From Cymbidium sinense (taxonomy: Eukaryota > Streptophyta > Magnoliopsida > Asparagales > Orchidaceae), in NCBI GenBank assembly GCA_021442155.1, contig JAKCPB010000337.1, positions 1 through 64,000 of the forward strand: a DNA stretch of 64,000 nt. The letters run 5' to 3'. The position numbers were made by a program, and so were the translations under genes. Below, piece after piece: positions 16,033 to 28,379 of the stretch; the first letter of the stretch is position 1, and every line of letters starts with the position of its first letter. The notes under the pieces were generated by a model. It had not been told where the DNA came from. It ran no database searches and was given only the letters and a program-made list of their open reading frames with translations.

Positions 16033-16226
16033 AAAAAAGCTAACTTAAAAAACTAACAAATAACTAACTAACAAATAATCAACTAAAAAAACTAACTAGC
16101 AACAATAATAACTAATAAAAAAACTAAAAAAAAAAGCTAACTTAAAAAACTAACAAATAACTAACTAACAAATAATCAACTAAAAAAACTAACTAACAAT
16201 AATAATAACTAATAAAAACTAAAAAC
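16033..16226 (+). repeat. 97-bp near-perfect tandem duplication
   Basis: Two adjacent copies with a 97-base period (the word AAAAAGCTAACTTAAAAAAC recurs at about 16034 and 16131). They differ at only a few positions, for example ACTAGCAACAAT against ACTAACAATAAT. This is far less diverged than the kilobase duplications, so it is probably recent. Confidence 0.9.
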
Positions 16227-17540
16227 TTAAACTAATAAACTAAACCTAAAAACTAATAACTAACTAATAACTAAACTAAAAACTAAAAATAACTAATAAC
16301 TAATAAAAACTAATAAATAACTAAAAAGGAAAACTAATAAACCTAACTAATAATAACTAATAATAACCTAATAATAATAAAATAAAAAACTAAATTAATA
16401 TAACTAATAATGAATAAACTAATAAAAACTAAACCTAATAATAAACTAAACTAACTAAAAAAAGACTAACTAACTAATAATATTAATATTTATTATTATT
16501 ATAACTAATAAATAAAACTAACTAAAAACCTAATAACTAAATAAAACTCATAAAAACTAAAAACTAAAACTAAATAAACTAAATAACTAATAACTTATAA
16601 TAATAACTAAAAAACCTAGAAACTAAAACTAAAACTAAAACTAACTAATAATAATTGACAAATAGAAACCTGAATAATTAATAAATTAAAGTAATAACTA
16701 ATAATAACTAGCTAAAAACCTAATAACTAAATAATAATAATAATACTTAAAAAACTAAATAATAACCTAATTAATAAAACTAATAAACTAATAACTAATA
16801 AAATCTAATAACTAAACTAATAACTAATAAAACTAATAATAATAATAATAAACTAACTAACTAACTATTAAATAATAACTAAATAATGAAAACCTAAAAT
16901 AACTACTAATAACTAAACTAAAAACTAACTAATAATAACTAAATAAAACTAATAAACTAAAAGCTAAAACTAATAACTAATAATTAATAATAATAAACTA
17001 ATAAAACTAATAATTAAACCTAATAATTGATAAAATAACTAATTAATAAATAAATAACTAAAAACTAATAAACTAATAAATAATGAATAACTAATAAAAC
17101 CTAACTAATAAACTAATAAACTAACTAGAACTAATACCTAACAAATAACTAATAACTAATAATTACTAACCAAACTAAATAACTAATAATAACTAACTAA
17201 AACTAATTATAATAACTAACCTAATAACTAATAAATGATGAAACCTAAAAACTAAATAATAAACCTAATAAACTAAAAACTAATAATAATTAAAAATAAC
17301 TAAAACTAAATTAATAATAAATAATAACTAATACTAAAACCTAAATAATGACTAAACTAACTAACTAATAACATTAACTAATAAATAATTAACTAATAAA
17401 AACTAATAATAACTAATAACTAACAAACTAAATAAATAACTAATAAAAACTAAATAAAACTAAAAAACTAAAACTAATAAAACTAATTAAAACTAAACTA
17501 ATAAAAATAATAAAATAAATAAACTAATAACTAAATAATA
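16227..17540 (+). repeat. CTAATAA-type array up to the LINE fragment
   Basis: Same low-complexity text, no gene. A short local strand switch (TATTAATATTTATTATTATTA, around 16480-16502) forms an imperfect hairpin, one of few places in block A where TTATTA appears on this strand. Confidence 0.85.
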
Positions 17541-18180
17541 ACATTAGAAAATAATCAATCTATGTTTTACTAGATCCATTTTTATGAGTAATAATATGTT
17601 CATCTATTTTCTTAAATAAAGTATTAGCAACTACAAAATCATAAGCTAAGATAAAAATCTAATATTGTCCTACCTTCTTCATTAGTCACTCCAAATCCAT
17701 AACCACCATGAACACTTTAAAATCTTCTATCACTCTACCAACATGTTCATTTAAATCTCCTCCAATAAATACTATTTCTTCAAGAGGTATCTTTTGTATT
17801 AATCCCTCTAATTCATTCCAAAATTTTTCTTTTGAGCTTACATCCAAACCTACTTGAGGAGCATAAACACTTACAACATTGATAATCTTAGTATCAATAA
17901 TAATCTTTAAAGCTATAATTTTATCTCCACATCTATTAATATTTATAACATTATCCTTCAAACTTTTATCTATAATCACACCTACACCATTTCTAGTTCG
18001 ACTTCTACCTGAATACCAAAGTTTAAAACTTAAACTATCAATCTTCTTGGCCTTCTCCCCAACCCATTTAGTTTCTTGAACACATAAAATATTTATTTTT
18101 CTATGAACCATAATATCTATTAATTCCATTAATTTACCTGTAAGAGTACCTATATTCCAAGATCCTAACCTAATTCAAGT
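17541..18180 (-). pseudogene. LINE endonuclease (EEP family) pseudogene, N-terminal part
   Basis: The product would be the endonuclease that nicks target DNA for target-primed reverse transcription. Homology starts upstream of the first Met with GSWNIGT (about 18160). The longest open piece, 147 codons (18129-17686), carries QETKWVG at residues 18-24, GRSRTRNGVGVI at 41-52, SVYAPQ at 87-92 and GGDLNEH at 123-129; the E of QET and the D and N of GDLN are the expected metal and active-site residues of the family. Near 17708 one base is missing, so the expected HGGYGFG motif is read as MVVMDLE and a stop. The homology continues in another frame (TNEEGRT), shifts again near 17655 at a run of A, then ends with a TAG stop at 17562-17560 in an otherwise matching IDYFLM segment. 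The C-terminal SDH-type histidine is not present. Dead gene; family assignment is strong. Confidence 0.88.
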
Positions 18181-18445
18181 TTCATGAACTAACTTCTTTG
18201 CCTGCATCCATCCATAATGTGGGAACCCTTTTATTTAACACGCACGGCCATGCAAAGGTTCTTGCACATTTTTCACTGTATTCAAGCCATATAGCGTGTC
18301 CATTCCAGGGGACGCCCTAGCATTAACACAATGATTTGAAGGATTTATGGCATGATTATTTCGACAAGTTTTATGCTGGCTGTTGACTACCTATCGTAAC
18401 CCTCCACTTTTCACATCCGGACTTGGAACCGACAATGGTAGTGTT
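18181..18445 (-). other. LINE 5' leader / untranslated region
   Basis: Non-repetitive sequence of clearly higher GC than the array, contiguous with the endonuclease and in the position of an RTE 5' leader. It reads from CACTACCATTGTCGGTTCCA at the distal end towards the endonuclease. I recognise it as typical of the leader of plant RTE elements, but no complete open frame is visible. It may contain an internal promoter, which cannot be defined by eye. Confidence 0.6.
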
Positions 18446-21218
18446 AAACTAATAACTAAAAACTAAATAATAATAAAAGTAAAAACTAAATAATAATAAT
18501 AACTAATAACTAATAACTTAAAACTAAAACTACTAAAATAATAACTAATAATAAAACTAACTAAGCTAACTAAACTAATAATAAAACTAATAATAACTTA
18601 ATAATAACTAATAAAAACTAATAACTAAACTAATAATGAACTAAATAAACTAATAAACTAACTAAAAAATAAATTAAAATAATAAAAAATTATATAAAAA
18701 TTAATAATAAATAACCAAACTAAACTAAAACTAAAAACTAACCAACTAAAAAAACTAATAAAACTAATCTAATAACTAATAACTAATAACTAATAGCTAA
18801 ACAAAATTAATAACTAATAAACTAATAACTAAACTTAATAACCTAATAAAACTAACAAAAATTAATAAAACTAACTAAAAAATAACCTAACTAATAAACT
18901 AAAAAAATAAATTAAATAACTAATAACTAAAAACTAAAACTAAAACTAACTAAACTAAAAAAACCAACTAACTAAATGAAAAAAATTAAAACTAATAACT
19001 AACTAATAACTAAATAAACTAACTAATAACTAATAATTAATAAACTAAAAGTAACTTATGACAAACTGAATAAAACTAATAAAATTAATAATGATAATAA
19101 TTAATAACTAAACTTAATAACTAAACTAATAAATATAATTAAAAACTAAATAATAATAATTAAACCTAATAATTACTAACTAACTAAACTAACTAATAAT
19201 AAAATAAACTAATAAACTAACTAACTAAAAATAGGTTTAAACTAATAACTAAATAAAACTAATAAAAATAATAAAACTAAACTAATGACTAACTAACTAA
19301 ACTAATAAAACTAATAAGCTAATAAACTAACTAATAGCTAAACTAATAACCTAATAAACTAATAACTAACTAATTAATAATAACTAAACTAACTAATAAT
19401 AAAAAACTAATAACTAACTAAACTAATTAACTAATAACTAATAATAACTAAACTAATAAACTAATAACTAACAAATAATAACTAACTTAAACTTAATAAT
19501 AATAATAATAATATAATAATAACTAAACTAATAAACTAATAATAATTAATAAAACTAATAAAACTAATAACTAACTAAATAACTAATAATAAAACTAATA
19601 AAACTAAAACTAAACCTAAATTAACAAACTAAAACATAATAACTAAAATAAAACTAATAACTAATAAAGCTTAAAAAATAATAAACTAATAAATTAATAA
19701 AATAATAATAAAAAATAATAAAACTAACTAATAAAACTAACTAACTAATAAATAACTAACTAAAACTAATAATAAACTAATAAAAACTAACTAACTAATA
19801 ACCTAAACTAATAATTAAGAACTAACTGACTAATACTAACTACCAACTAATAATAATAAACTAATAAATAACTAAACTAATAATAACTAACTTAATAACT
19901 AATAATAATAACTAAATAACTAACTAAAAACTAAAATAATAAACTAATAAACTAATAATAAAATAATAAATAAAATAATTAAACTAATAACTAACAAACT
20001 AAAGCTAACTAATAATAACTAAACTAATAAATTAACAATAAAACTAATAAAAACTAAATAAACTAATAATTAAACTAAAAAAGTAAGAATAATAACTAAC
20101 TAACTAATAACTAATAATAACTAATCAACTAACTAAACTAATAATAAATAATAATAATAATAATAACTAACTAATAAAACTAATAACTAAAAAAATAATA
20201 AATTTAAACCTAAAACTAATAAACTAATAATACTAATAATAAAACTAATAATAATTATAAACTAAACTAAAAATTAATAATTAATAATAAAATAAATAAC
20301 TAATAACTAAAAAATAACTAACTAATAACTAAACTAACTAATAAAAAACTAATAAACTAAAACTAATAACTTAAACTAATATACTAATAATAAATTAATA
20401 AGAAACTAACTAACTAATAACTAAGAAAACATATAAAAAACAAAACTAATTGTAAAAACTAACTAATAATAATTAACTAACTAATTAATTAATAACTAAT
20501 AATAATAACTAACGAAGCTAATATAACTAATAATAACTAATAATAAACTAATAAACAATAAATAAAACTAATAAACCAAACTAATAACTAACTAATAAAA
20601 CTAATAACTAATAATAACTAATAATAAACTAATAAACAAATAACTAACTAATAATAATAACCAATAAATAAATAAACAACTAACTAAAACTACTAAAACT
20701 AAAACTAATAACTAAATTAATAAATAATATTAATAATCCTAATAAACTAAAAAATAATAAACTAATAAACTAAACTAACAACTAATAAATAATAACTAAA
20801 CTAAATAACTAATAAAACTTAATAACTAAACTAATAAACTAATAAATAAATAATTAATAATAAAACTAACTAATAACTAACTAATAATAATAACTATAAC
20901 TAATAACTAATAACTAATAATAAAAATAACTAATAAACTAATAACTAATAACTAAAATAATAAATAAAACTAATAATAATAAATAACTAATAATAATAAC
21001 TAAATAATAAACTAAATAACTAACTAAAATGAATAAAACTAAACTAACTAAACTAATAACTAATAAACATAAATTCTAATAATAATAAACATTAATAAAC
21101 TAAAAAAACCAACTAATAATAAAAATTAAAAACTATAATAACTAAACTAATAACTAGAAACAAAATTTATAATTAAACTAATAATAACTAATAATTGAAG
21201 AAATAAACTAATAACTAG
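18446..21218 (+). repeat. CTAATAA-type array, end of block A
   Basis: Low-complexity text, no gene. From about 18780 to 21190 it is a diverged direct copy of about 11990-14390, so the two copies flank the microsatellites and the LINE fragment. It ends at an abrupt orientation switch. Confidence 0.8.
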
Positions 21219-21224
21219 CTAGTT
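21213..21224. other. Array orientation switch with 12-bp palindrome AACTAGCTAGTT
   Basis: Left of this point the + strand reads CTAATAA, right of it TTATTAG. The 12 bases at the switch are a perfect palindrome. The sequences further out do not mirror each other base for base, so this is a junction between two inverted blocks and not the centre of a simple perfect palindrome. Confidence 0.9.
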
Positions 21225-24200
21225 TAGTTATTGGTTTATTAGTTTTAGTTTTTTAGTTAGTTATTATTAGTTTTATTATTAATTATTAGTTTAGTTATTA
21301 GTTAGTTATTAGTTATTAGTTAATTATTAGGTTTATTATTAGTTATTAGTTATTAGTTTTATTAGGTTTTAGTTTAGTTTAGTTATTAATTTTAGTTAGT
21401 TATTAGTTATTATTATTATTTAGTTTTTAGTTTATTATTATTTTAGTTATTAGTTATTATTATTAGTTTAGTTATTAGTTTATTAGTTTAGTTATTAGTT
21501 AGTTATTAGTTATTAGTTTAGTCATTAGGTTTTATTACTTTTTTAGTTTTATTAGTTTTAGTTAGGTATTAATATTAGTATTAGTTTTAGTTATTAGTTT
21601 AGTTAGTTTAGTTTTTATTATTTAGTTTTAGCTATTAGTTTTAGTTATTAGTTTATTAGTGAGTTATTTATTATTTTTATTATTTAGTTTATTAAGTTTT
21701 ACTAGTTATTAGTTAGTTATTTAATTATTAGTTTATAGTTATTTAGTTTATTATTTAGTTATTAATTTAGTAATTTTTAGTTATTAGTTAATTTGTTTTC
21801 TTAGTTACTAAGTTTAGTTATTAGTATAGTTTATTAGTTTATTAGTTAATATTTAGTTATTTGGTTTATTATTAGTTAGTTATTATTGGTTTTATTAGTA
21901 TTTATTAGTTAATAGGGTTAGTTTAGTTAGTTTTATTTAGTTATTAGTTTATTATTTATTATTAGTTAGTTATTAGTTTATTAGTTAATAATTTAGTTTT
22001 ATTATCAATTTTTATTAGTTATTAAGTTATTTATTTATTAGTTATTAGTTAGTTATTATTAGTTTTATCTAGTTTATTTAGTTTTTAGTTTGTTATTTTT
22101 AGTTTAGTTGATTTTTGTTAGTTTAGTTATTTATTTAATAGTTATTTATTAGTTAGTTTTATTTAGTTTTAGTTATTAGTTTTATTTTGTTATTAGTTTA
22201 GTTATTTATTTTTTAGTTTATTATTTATTAGTTTTTTTAGTTTAATTTAGTTAGTTTTATTAGGTTATTTAGTTTTTTAGTTTATTAGTTCAATATTATT
22301 AATTTTATTATTTATTTTTATTAGTTAGTTAGTTATTTAGTTTTTATTAGTTATTAGTTTTAGTTATTAGTTAGTTTTATTAGTTTAGTTAGTTATTAGT
22401 TTTATTAGTTTTAGTTATTATTTTATTAGGTTTAAGTTATTAGGTTTAGTTAGTTATTATTTAGTTATTTAGTTTATTAGTTTTAGTTTATTAATTATTT
22501 AAGTTTTAGTTTATTAGTTAATATTTGGTTTTGGTTATTGGTTTAGTTATTGGTATTAATAGTTGGTTATTTGGTTATTAGTTTTTTGTTTTAGTTTAGT
22601 TTAGTTAGTTATTTAGGTTTTATTGGTTATTTGTTATTAGCTTAGTTTAGTTATTATTAGTTATTAGTTTATTATTATTAGTTAGTTATTAGTTAGTCAA
22701 TATTATTTTTTAATTGGTTTAGTTGGTTTTATTATTATTAGTTACTAGTTAGTTTTATTGTTAGTTAGTTTATTGGTTTATTATTTTTAATTATATTATT
22801 AGTTTGGTTATTATTTTTATTAGTTATTTATAGTTAGTTATTGTAGTTATTATTATTAGTTAGTTATTTTTATTATTAGTTTATTCATTAGTTATTAGTT
22901 TATTAATTTTATTAGGTTTAGTTATTAGTTATTTATTTATTAGTTAATTTTAGTTAATTTTATTATTTAGTTTTTATTTTATTAGTTTTAGTTAGTTATT
23001 TGTTTTTAGTTAGTTTTATTAGTTTAGTTAGTTAGTTTTAGTTATTTTATTATTAAGTAGTTAATTAATTATTTATTAGTTATTAGTTAGTTCTAAGTTT
23101 TATTTGAGGCTATTAGTTTAGTTATCATTTACTTTAGTTATTTATTATTAGTTATTAGTTATTTAGTTTAGTTAGTTTTTTATTAGTTATTAGTTAGTTT
23201 TTTTATTATTATTAGTTATTACAAGATAGTTATTAGTTTATTAGTTATTAGTTAGTTAGTTATTAGTTTATTTAGTATATTAGTTATTAGTTATTGGTTA
23301 TTAGTTTTCAGTTATTAGTTATTTAGTTTAGTTATTAGTTTAGTTATTATTATTAGTTATTAGTTATTTGTTTAGTTTTTAGTTTAGTTATATTAGTTAT
23401 TCCTTTAGTTTTATTACTTTTAGTTAGTTATTAACTTTTTTAGTTAGTTTTAGTTAGTTATTAATATTTATTATTAGTTAGTTAGTTATTAGTTTTATTA
23501 TTAGTTTTATTAGGTTTTGGTTTTAGTCATTAGTTAGTTTTATTTATTAGCTAGTTTTATTTGTTATTATCAGTTATTAGTTTTATTAGTTTAGTTTTAG
23601 TTAGTTTTCAATTAGTTTTAGTTTTAGTTTTAGTTATTAGTTTATATTAGTTAATTAATTTTAGTTAATATTTTTTTAGTTTTTTTTTTAATTTTAGTTA
23701 TTAGTTAGTTATTTATTAGTTTAGTTTTATTAGTTTTTAGTTTAGTTATTGTTAGTTATTTATTTATTAGTTATTAGGTTATTTAGTTATTATTTGGTTT
23801 ATTAGTTATTAGTTTTAGTTTATTTATTAGTTAGTTAGTTTAGTTTATTATTAGTTAGGCTAGTTTTAGTTTAATTATTAGCTTTAGTTTTTATTAGCTA
23901 TTAGTTTAGTTATTAGTTTTTTAGTTTAGTTATTAGTTTATTAGTTTATTAGTTATTAGTTAGTTAGTTTTTATTAGTTATTAGTTTATTAGTTATTAGT
24001 TAGTTATTATTTTATTATTTTATTAGTTTTTAATTTATTTAGCTTTAGTTTATTATTTTATTAGTTTTAGTTAGTTAGTTTTATTAGTTATTATTAGTTA
24101 TTTAGTTTATTATTAACTTTAGTTAGTTATTTAGTTTATTATTAGTTTTAGTTAGTTATTTATTTAGATTTTATTATTATTAGTTATTTTCATTATTAGT

Positions 24201-25627
24201 TTATTAGTTTAGTTAGTTATTATTATTAGTTATTAGTTTACTAGTTACTTAGTTTTATTATTAGTTTAGTTATTTAGTTTAGTTTTTTTTAGTTTTATTT
24301 ATTAGTTAGTTAGTTAGTTACTAATTATTATTAGTAGTAGTTTTAGTTTTTATTTATTAGTTAGTTTTATCAGTTTTATTCATTTTAGTTATTAGGTTTA
24401 GTTTTATTAAAGGTTATTTAGTTACTATTAGTTATTAGTTAGGTTTATTTATTAGTTATTAGTTTATTTTATTAGTTTTATTAGTTTTTAGCTTAGTTTT
24501 ATTAATTAGTTATTTAGTTATTATTAGTTAGTTATTAGTTTATTTATTATTATTAGCTAGTTATTATTTAGTTTATTATTAGTTATTATTAGTTTATTAG
24601 TTATTATTAGTTAGTTATTATTATAAGTTAGTTATTTATTTAGTTTATTAGTTTTAGTTATTAGTTAGTTTGTTATTTAGTTTATTAGTTATTATTTATT
24701 AGTTATTAGTTAGTTAATTTTAAGTTGTTTTTTAGTTAGTTATTATTTAGTTTTTAGTTTTAGTTAGTTATTAGTTTATTAGTTATTAGTTATTTTTTAG
24801 TTTATATTAGTTAGTTTGGTTAATTTATTAGTTATTAGTTTAGTTTGTTATACTTTTTTGTTATATTAGTTATTATTAGTTATTAGTTTATTAGTTAGTT
24901 TTAGTTTATTATTATTATTAGTTAGTTTAGTTTATTAGTTTATTAGTTTAGTTATTTAGTTAGTTTATTAGTTTTTAGTTAGTTTAGTTATTTAGTTTTA
25001 GTTATTAGTTATTTAGTTATTATTAGTTTTAGTTAGTTATTAGTTATTAGTTATTATTATTTAGTTTATTAGTTTAGTTATTATTAATTTTTAGTTAGTT
25101 TGGTTATTTAGTTTATTAGTTTTTTATTTTTTTATTAGTTAGTTTTATTTAGTTAGTTTAGTTTATTAGTTATTTATTAGTTTATTATTATTATTAATTA
25201 CAGTTATTAATTTAGTTTATCAGGTTTATTATTAGTTAGTTTTTAGTTTAGTTATTAGTTTAGTTATTAATTTTAGTTAGTTATTAGTTAATAGTTTATT
25301 AGTTTGTTATTATTAGTTTATTAGTTATTAGTTATTTATGATTATTATTAGTTAGTTATTATTAGTTATTAGTTTATTTAGTTAGTTTATTAGTTTTATT
25401 TTTTAGTTATTAATTATTAGGTTTAGTTATTATTTATTAGTTTAGTTTTAGTTATTTTTATTAGTTATTATAGTTAGTTTAGTTTATTTATTTTAGTTAG
25501 TTTATTGCTTTTTTAGGTTTATTATTGTTATTTTTTATTAGATATTTAGTTAATTATGAGTTAGTGATTATTATTAGTTTATTATTAGTTATTTTATTTT
25601 ATTAGTTTTTATTAGGTTTATTATTTG

Positions 25628-25664
<37 letters not shown>

Positions 25665-28379
25665 GTTATTAGTTATTAGTTTAGTTATCTATTTTAGTTA
25701 TTATTTATTAGTTATTAGTTTAGTTATTATTATTAGTTTAGTTTAGTTTTATTATATATTTATTAGTTAGTTATTTTAGCTTTATTAGTTAGTGATTATT
25801 ATGTTATTTCTATTTAATATTATTATTTATTAGTTAGTTATTAGTTATTAGTTTAATTATTATTTAGTTATTTAGTTATTTTTAGTTTTATTATTAGTTA
25901 GTTTAGTTTATTATTAGTTTTAGTTATTTATTAGTTTATTAGTTGGTTTATTAGTTTAGTTATTTAGTTTAGTTTTAGTTAGTTTTTTATTAGTTATTTA
26001 GTTATTATTAGTTATTAGTTAATTATTATTAGTTTTTTTAATTAGTTATTAATTAGTTAGTTATTAATTATTAATTTTAGTTAAGTTTAGTTTTAATTAT
26101 TATTTAGTTTATTAAGTTTTATTATTAGTTATTATTAGTTAGTTTTTTAGTTAGTTAGTTATTATTAGTTAGCCTTTTAGTTTATTATTATTATTATTAT
26201 TTTATTAGTTATTAGTTAGTTTTTTTATTAATTATTGGGTATTAATTATTTTAGTTTTTTTAGGTTTTATTAGTTTTATTATTATTTTAGTTAAACATTT
26301 TAGTTTATTAGTTTTTAGTTTAGTTATTTAGTTATTAGTTATTAGTAGTTTATTAGTTTATTATCTTATTTTAGATAGTTTAGTTTTATTAGTTAGTTAT
26401 TATTATTAGTTTTAGTTAGTTGTTATTAGTTATTTAGTTTAGTTATTAGTTTTTTTAGTTTTTTAGTTTTTATGGTTATTTATTAGTTTAGTTAATTATT
26501 TTAGTTTTATTATTAGTTATTAGGTTTTTTTATTAGCTTTATTAGTTTTATTAGTTATTATTAGTTAGTTTTAGTTAGGTTATTTATTTATTAGTTATTA
26601 TTAGTAGTTAGTTATTAGTTATTAGTTTTAGTTATTTATTATTTAGTTTTATTAGTTTATTATTATTAGTTATTATTTATTTTATTTAGTTTTATTATTT
26701 ATTATTATTAAGTTTATTAGTTAGTTAGTTTTAGTTTAGTTATTAGGTTTAGTTTTTAGTTAGTTAGTTTTTTTGTTAGTTTATTAAGTTTTATTATTTA
26801 GTTATTTAGTTTTATAGTTATTTAATCTAATTATTTATTATTTATTTTATTATTAGGTTTAGTTATTATTTTTATTATTAGTTATTTATTATTAGTTTTA
26901 TTAGATAGTTTAATTTTTGTAAATTAGTTTAGTTATTAGTTATTTAGTTAGTTATTTTTAGTTTTAGTTATTTAGTTATTAAGTTTTAGTTAATTATTAA
27001 TTAGTTTTATTTAGTTATTTTTATTAGTTTAGTTTATTAGGTTTTTTTATCAGTTTTATAAGTTTTTAATTTAGTTATTTATTATTAGTTAATTTTTTAG
27101 TTTTTTAGTTTAGTTATTAGTTTTAGTTAGTTATTAGTTATTTTTATTAGTTAGTTAGTTATTATTAATTATTAGTTATTAATTAGTTAGTTCAGTTTTT
27201 TTAGTTTTATTAGTTTTTTTGTTAGTTATTATAAGTTCTTTAGTTTAGTTAGTTATTAGTTATTAGTTTTATTATTATTAGTTATTAGTTTAGTTATTAT
27301 TAGTAAGTTTTTAGTTTAGTTAGTTAATTATTATTATTATTATTAGTTATTAGTTAGTTTATTATTACTAGTTATTTATTAGTTTATTAGTTTATTAGTT
27401 TTATTATTAGTTATTGGTTAGTTATTAGTTTAGTTAATATTAGTTTATTAATTTTAGTTAGGTATTAGTTTATTATTATTTAGTTATTATTAGTTTTTTT
27501 AGTTATTAGTTTTATTAGTTAATTATTATTTAGTTCTTATTAGTTTTATTAGTTAGTAGTTTAATTTTAGTTTAGTTAGTTAATATTAGTTTATTATTAT
27601 TAGTTATTAGTTAGGTTATTTTAATTATTAGTTTTTTAGTTATTATTAGTTTGTTTAGTTAGTTAGTTATTATTAGTTAATTAGTTTTTAGTTAGTTATT
27701 AGTTAATTTAGTTTATTAGTTTTAGTTTAGTTAGTTATTATTATTATTATTAGTTTTTCAATTTTATTATTATTTAGTTAATTAGTTTTAGGTTTATTAG
27801 TTAGTTTAGTTTTATTAATTTTATTTTATTAGTTATTATTAGTTTATTAGTTATTAGTTATTAGTTTTAGGTTTAGTTAGTTATTATTAGTTTAGTTTTT
27901 AGGTTTTTTATTGGTTATTAATTTAGTTTTTGGTTATTTACTTGGTTATTATTCATTGGTTATTATAGTTGGTTGTTAGTTATTAGTTTAGGTTGGGTTT
28001 TTATTAGTTTAGTTATTAGTTTATTATTAGTTTTAGTTATTTAGTTATTAGTTATTATTAGATAGTCTTATTATTAGTTTTAATTAGTTTAGTTAGTTAT
28101 TAGTTATTTTTTAATTTATTAGTTTATTAGTTATTAGTTATTAGTTTTTAGTTATTAGTTAGTTTTTAGTTTAGTTATTCATTTAGTTATTAGTTATTTG
28201 TTGTTAGTTTTTTATTATTTTAGTTTTTTAGTTATTAGTTATTAGTTATTATTAGTTATTATTTTATTATTAGTTATTATTATTTTAGTTATTAATTATT
28301 TAGTTTAGTTTTTATTTATTATTTTATTAGTTTAGTTTATTAGTTTATTAATTTAGTTAGTTTTTATTAGTTATTAGTT
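21225..28379 (-). repeat. TTATTAG-type array, block B (inverted copy)
   Basis: The same repeat in opposite orientation: C is nearly absent on the + strand and TTA (TAA on the minus strand) is everywhere. Read on the minus strand it follows the order of blocks A and C: about 28060-27870 matches C 40380-40510; about 26480-26280 matches A about 1570-1750 and C about 41890-42070 (including CCATAAAAACTAAAAA and TGTTTAAC); about 25600-25480 matches A about 2390-2490; about 22540-22430 matches A about 5320-5430. It contains TTGG-rich patches (22520-22640 and 27900-28000) where CTAA has become CCAA on the minus strand. No gene. Confidence 0.88.
25630..25664 (-). repeat. (TTA)n microsatellite
   Basis: About 35 bases of uninterrupted TTA/ATT triplets inside block B. 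Confidence 0.9.

Larger units (their letters stand above)
17541..18445 (-). mobile_element. RTE-type LINE, 5' leader plus endonuclease fragment
   Basis: A 905-base island of normal sequence complexity interrupting the CTAATAA array. On the minus strand it holds a leader (18445 down to about 18180) followed by an apurinic/apyrimidinic-type endonuclease of a plant RTE non-LTR retrotransposon. The homology stops at 17541, before any reverse transcriptase, so the body and 3' end are absent here. The array text resumes directly on both sides. I see no convincing target-site duplication, but in this low-complexity text one could not be recognised. Reverse transcriptase fragments of the same clade lie at 48770-50018 and 59137-60392. 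Confidence 0.85.

Noticed and set aside
1..17540. CRISPR-like or regular satellite array
   Set aside because: No constant repeat-spacer pattern and no fixed monomer length; the words TAA, CTAA and CTAAA follow each other irregularly.
17879..18079. 66-codon open frame on the plus strand
   Set aside because: Lies antisense within the LINE endonuclease, whose motifs are on the minus strand; hydrophobic shadow translation.
21100..21330. Simple perfect palindrome centred on 21218
   Set aside because: Only 12 bases are self-complementary; the reverse complement of the left flank does not match the right flank.
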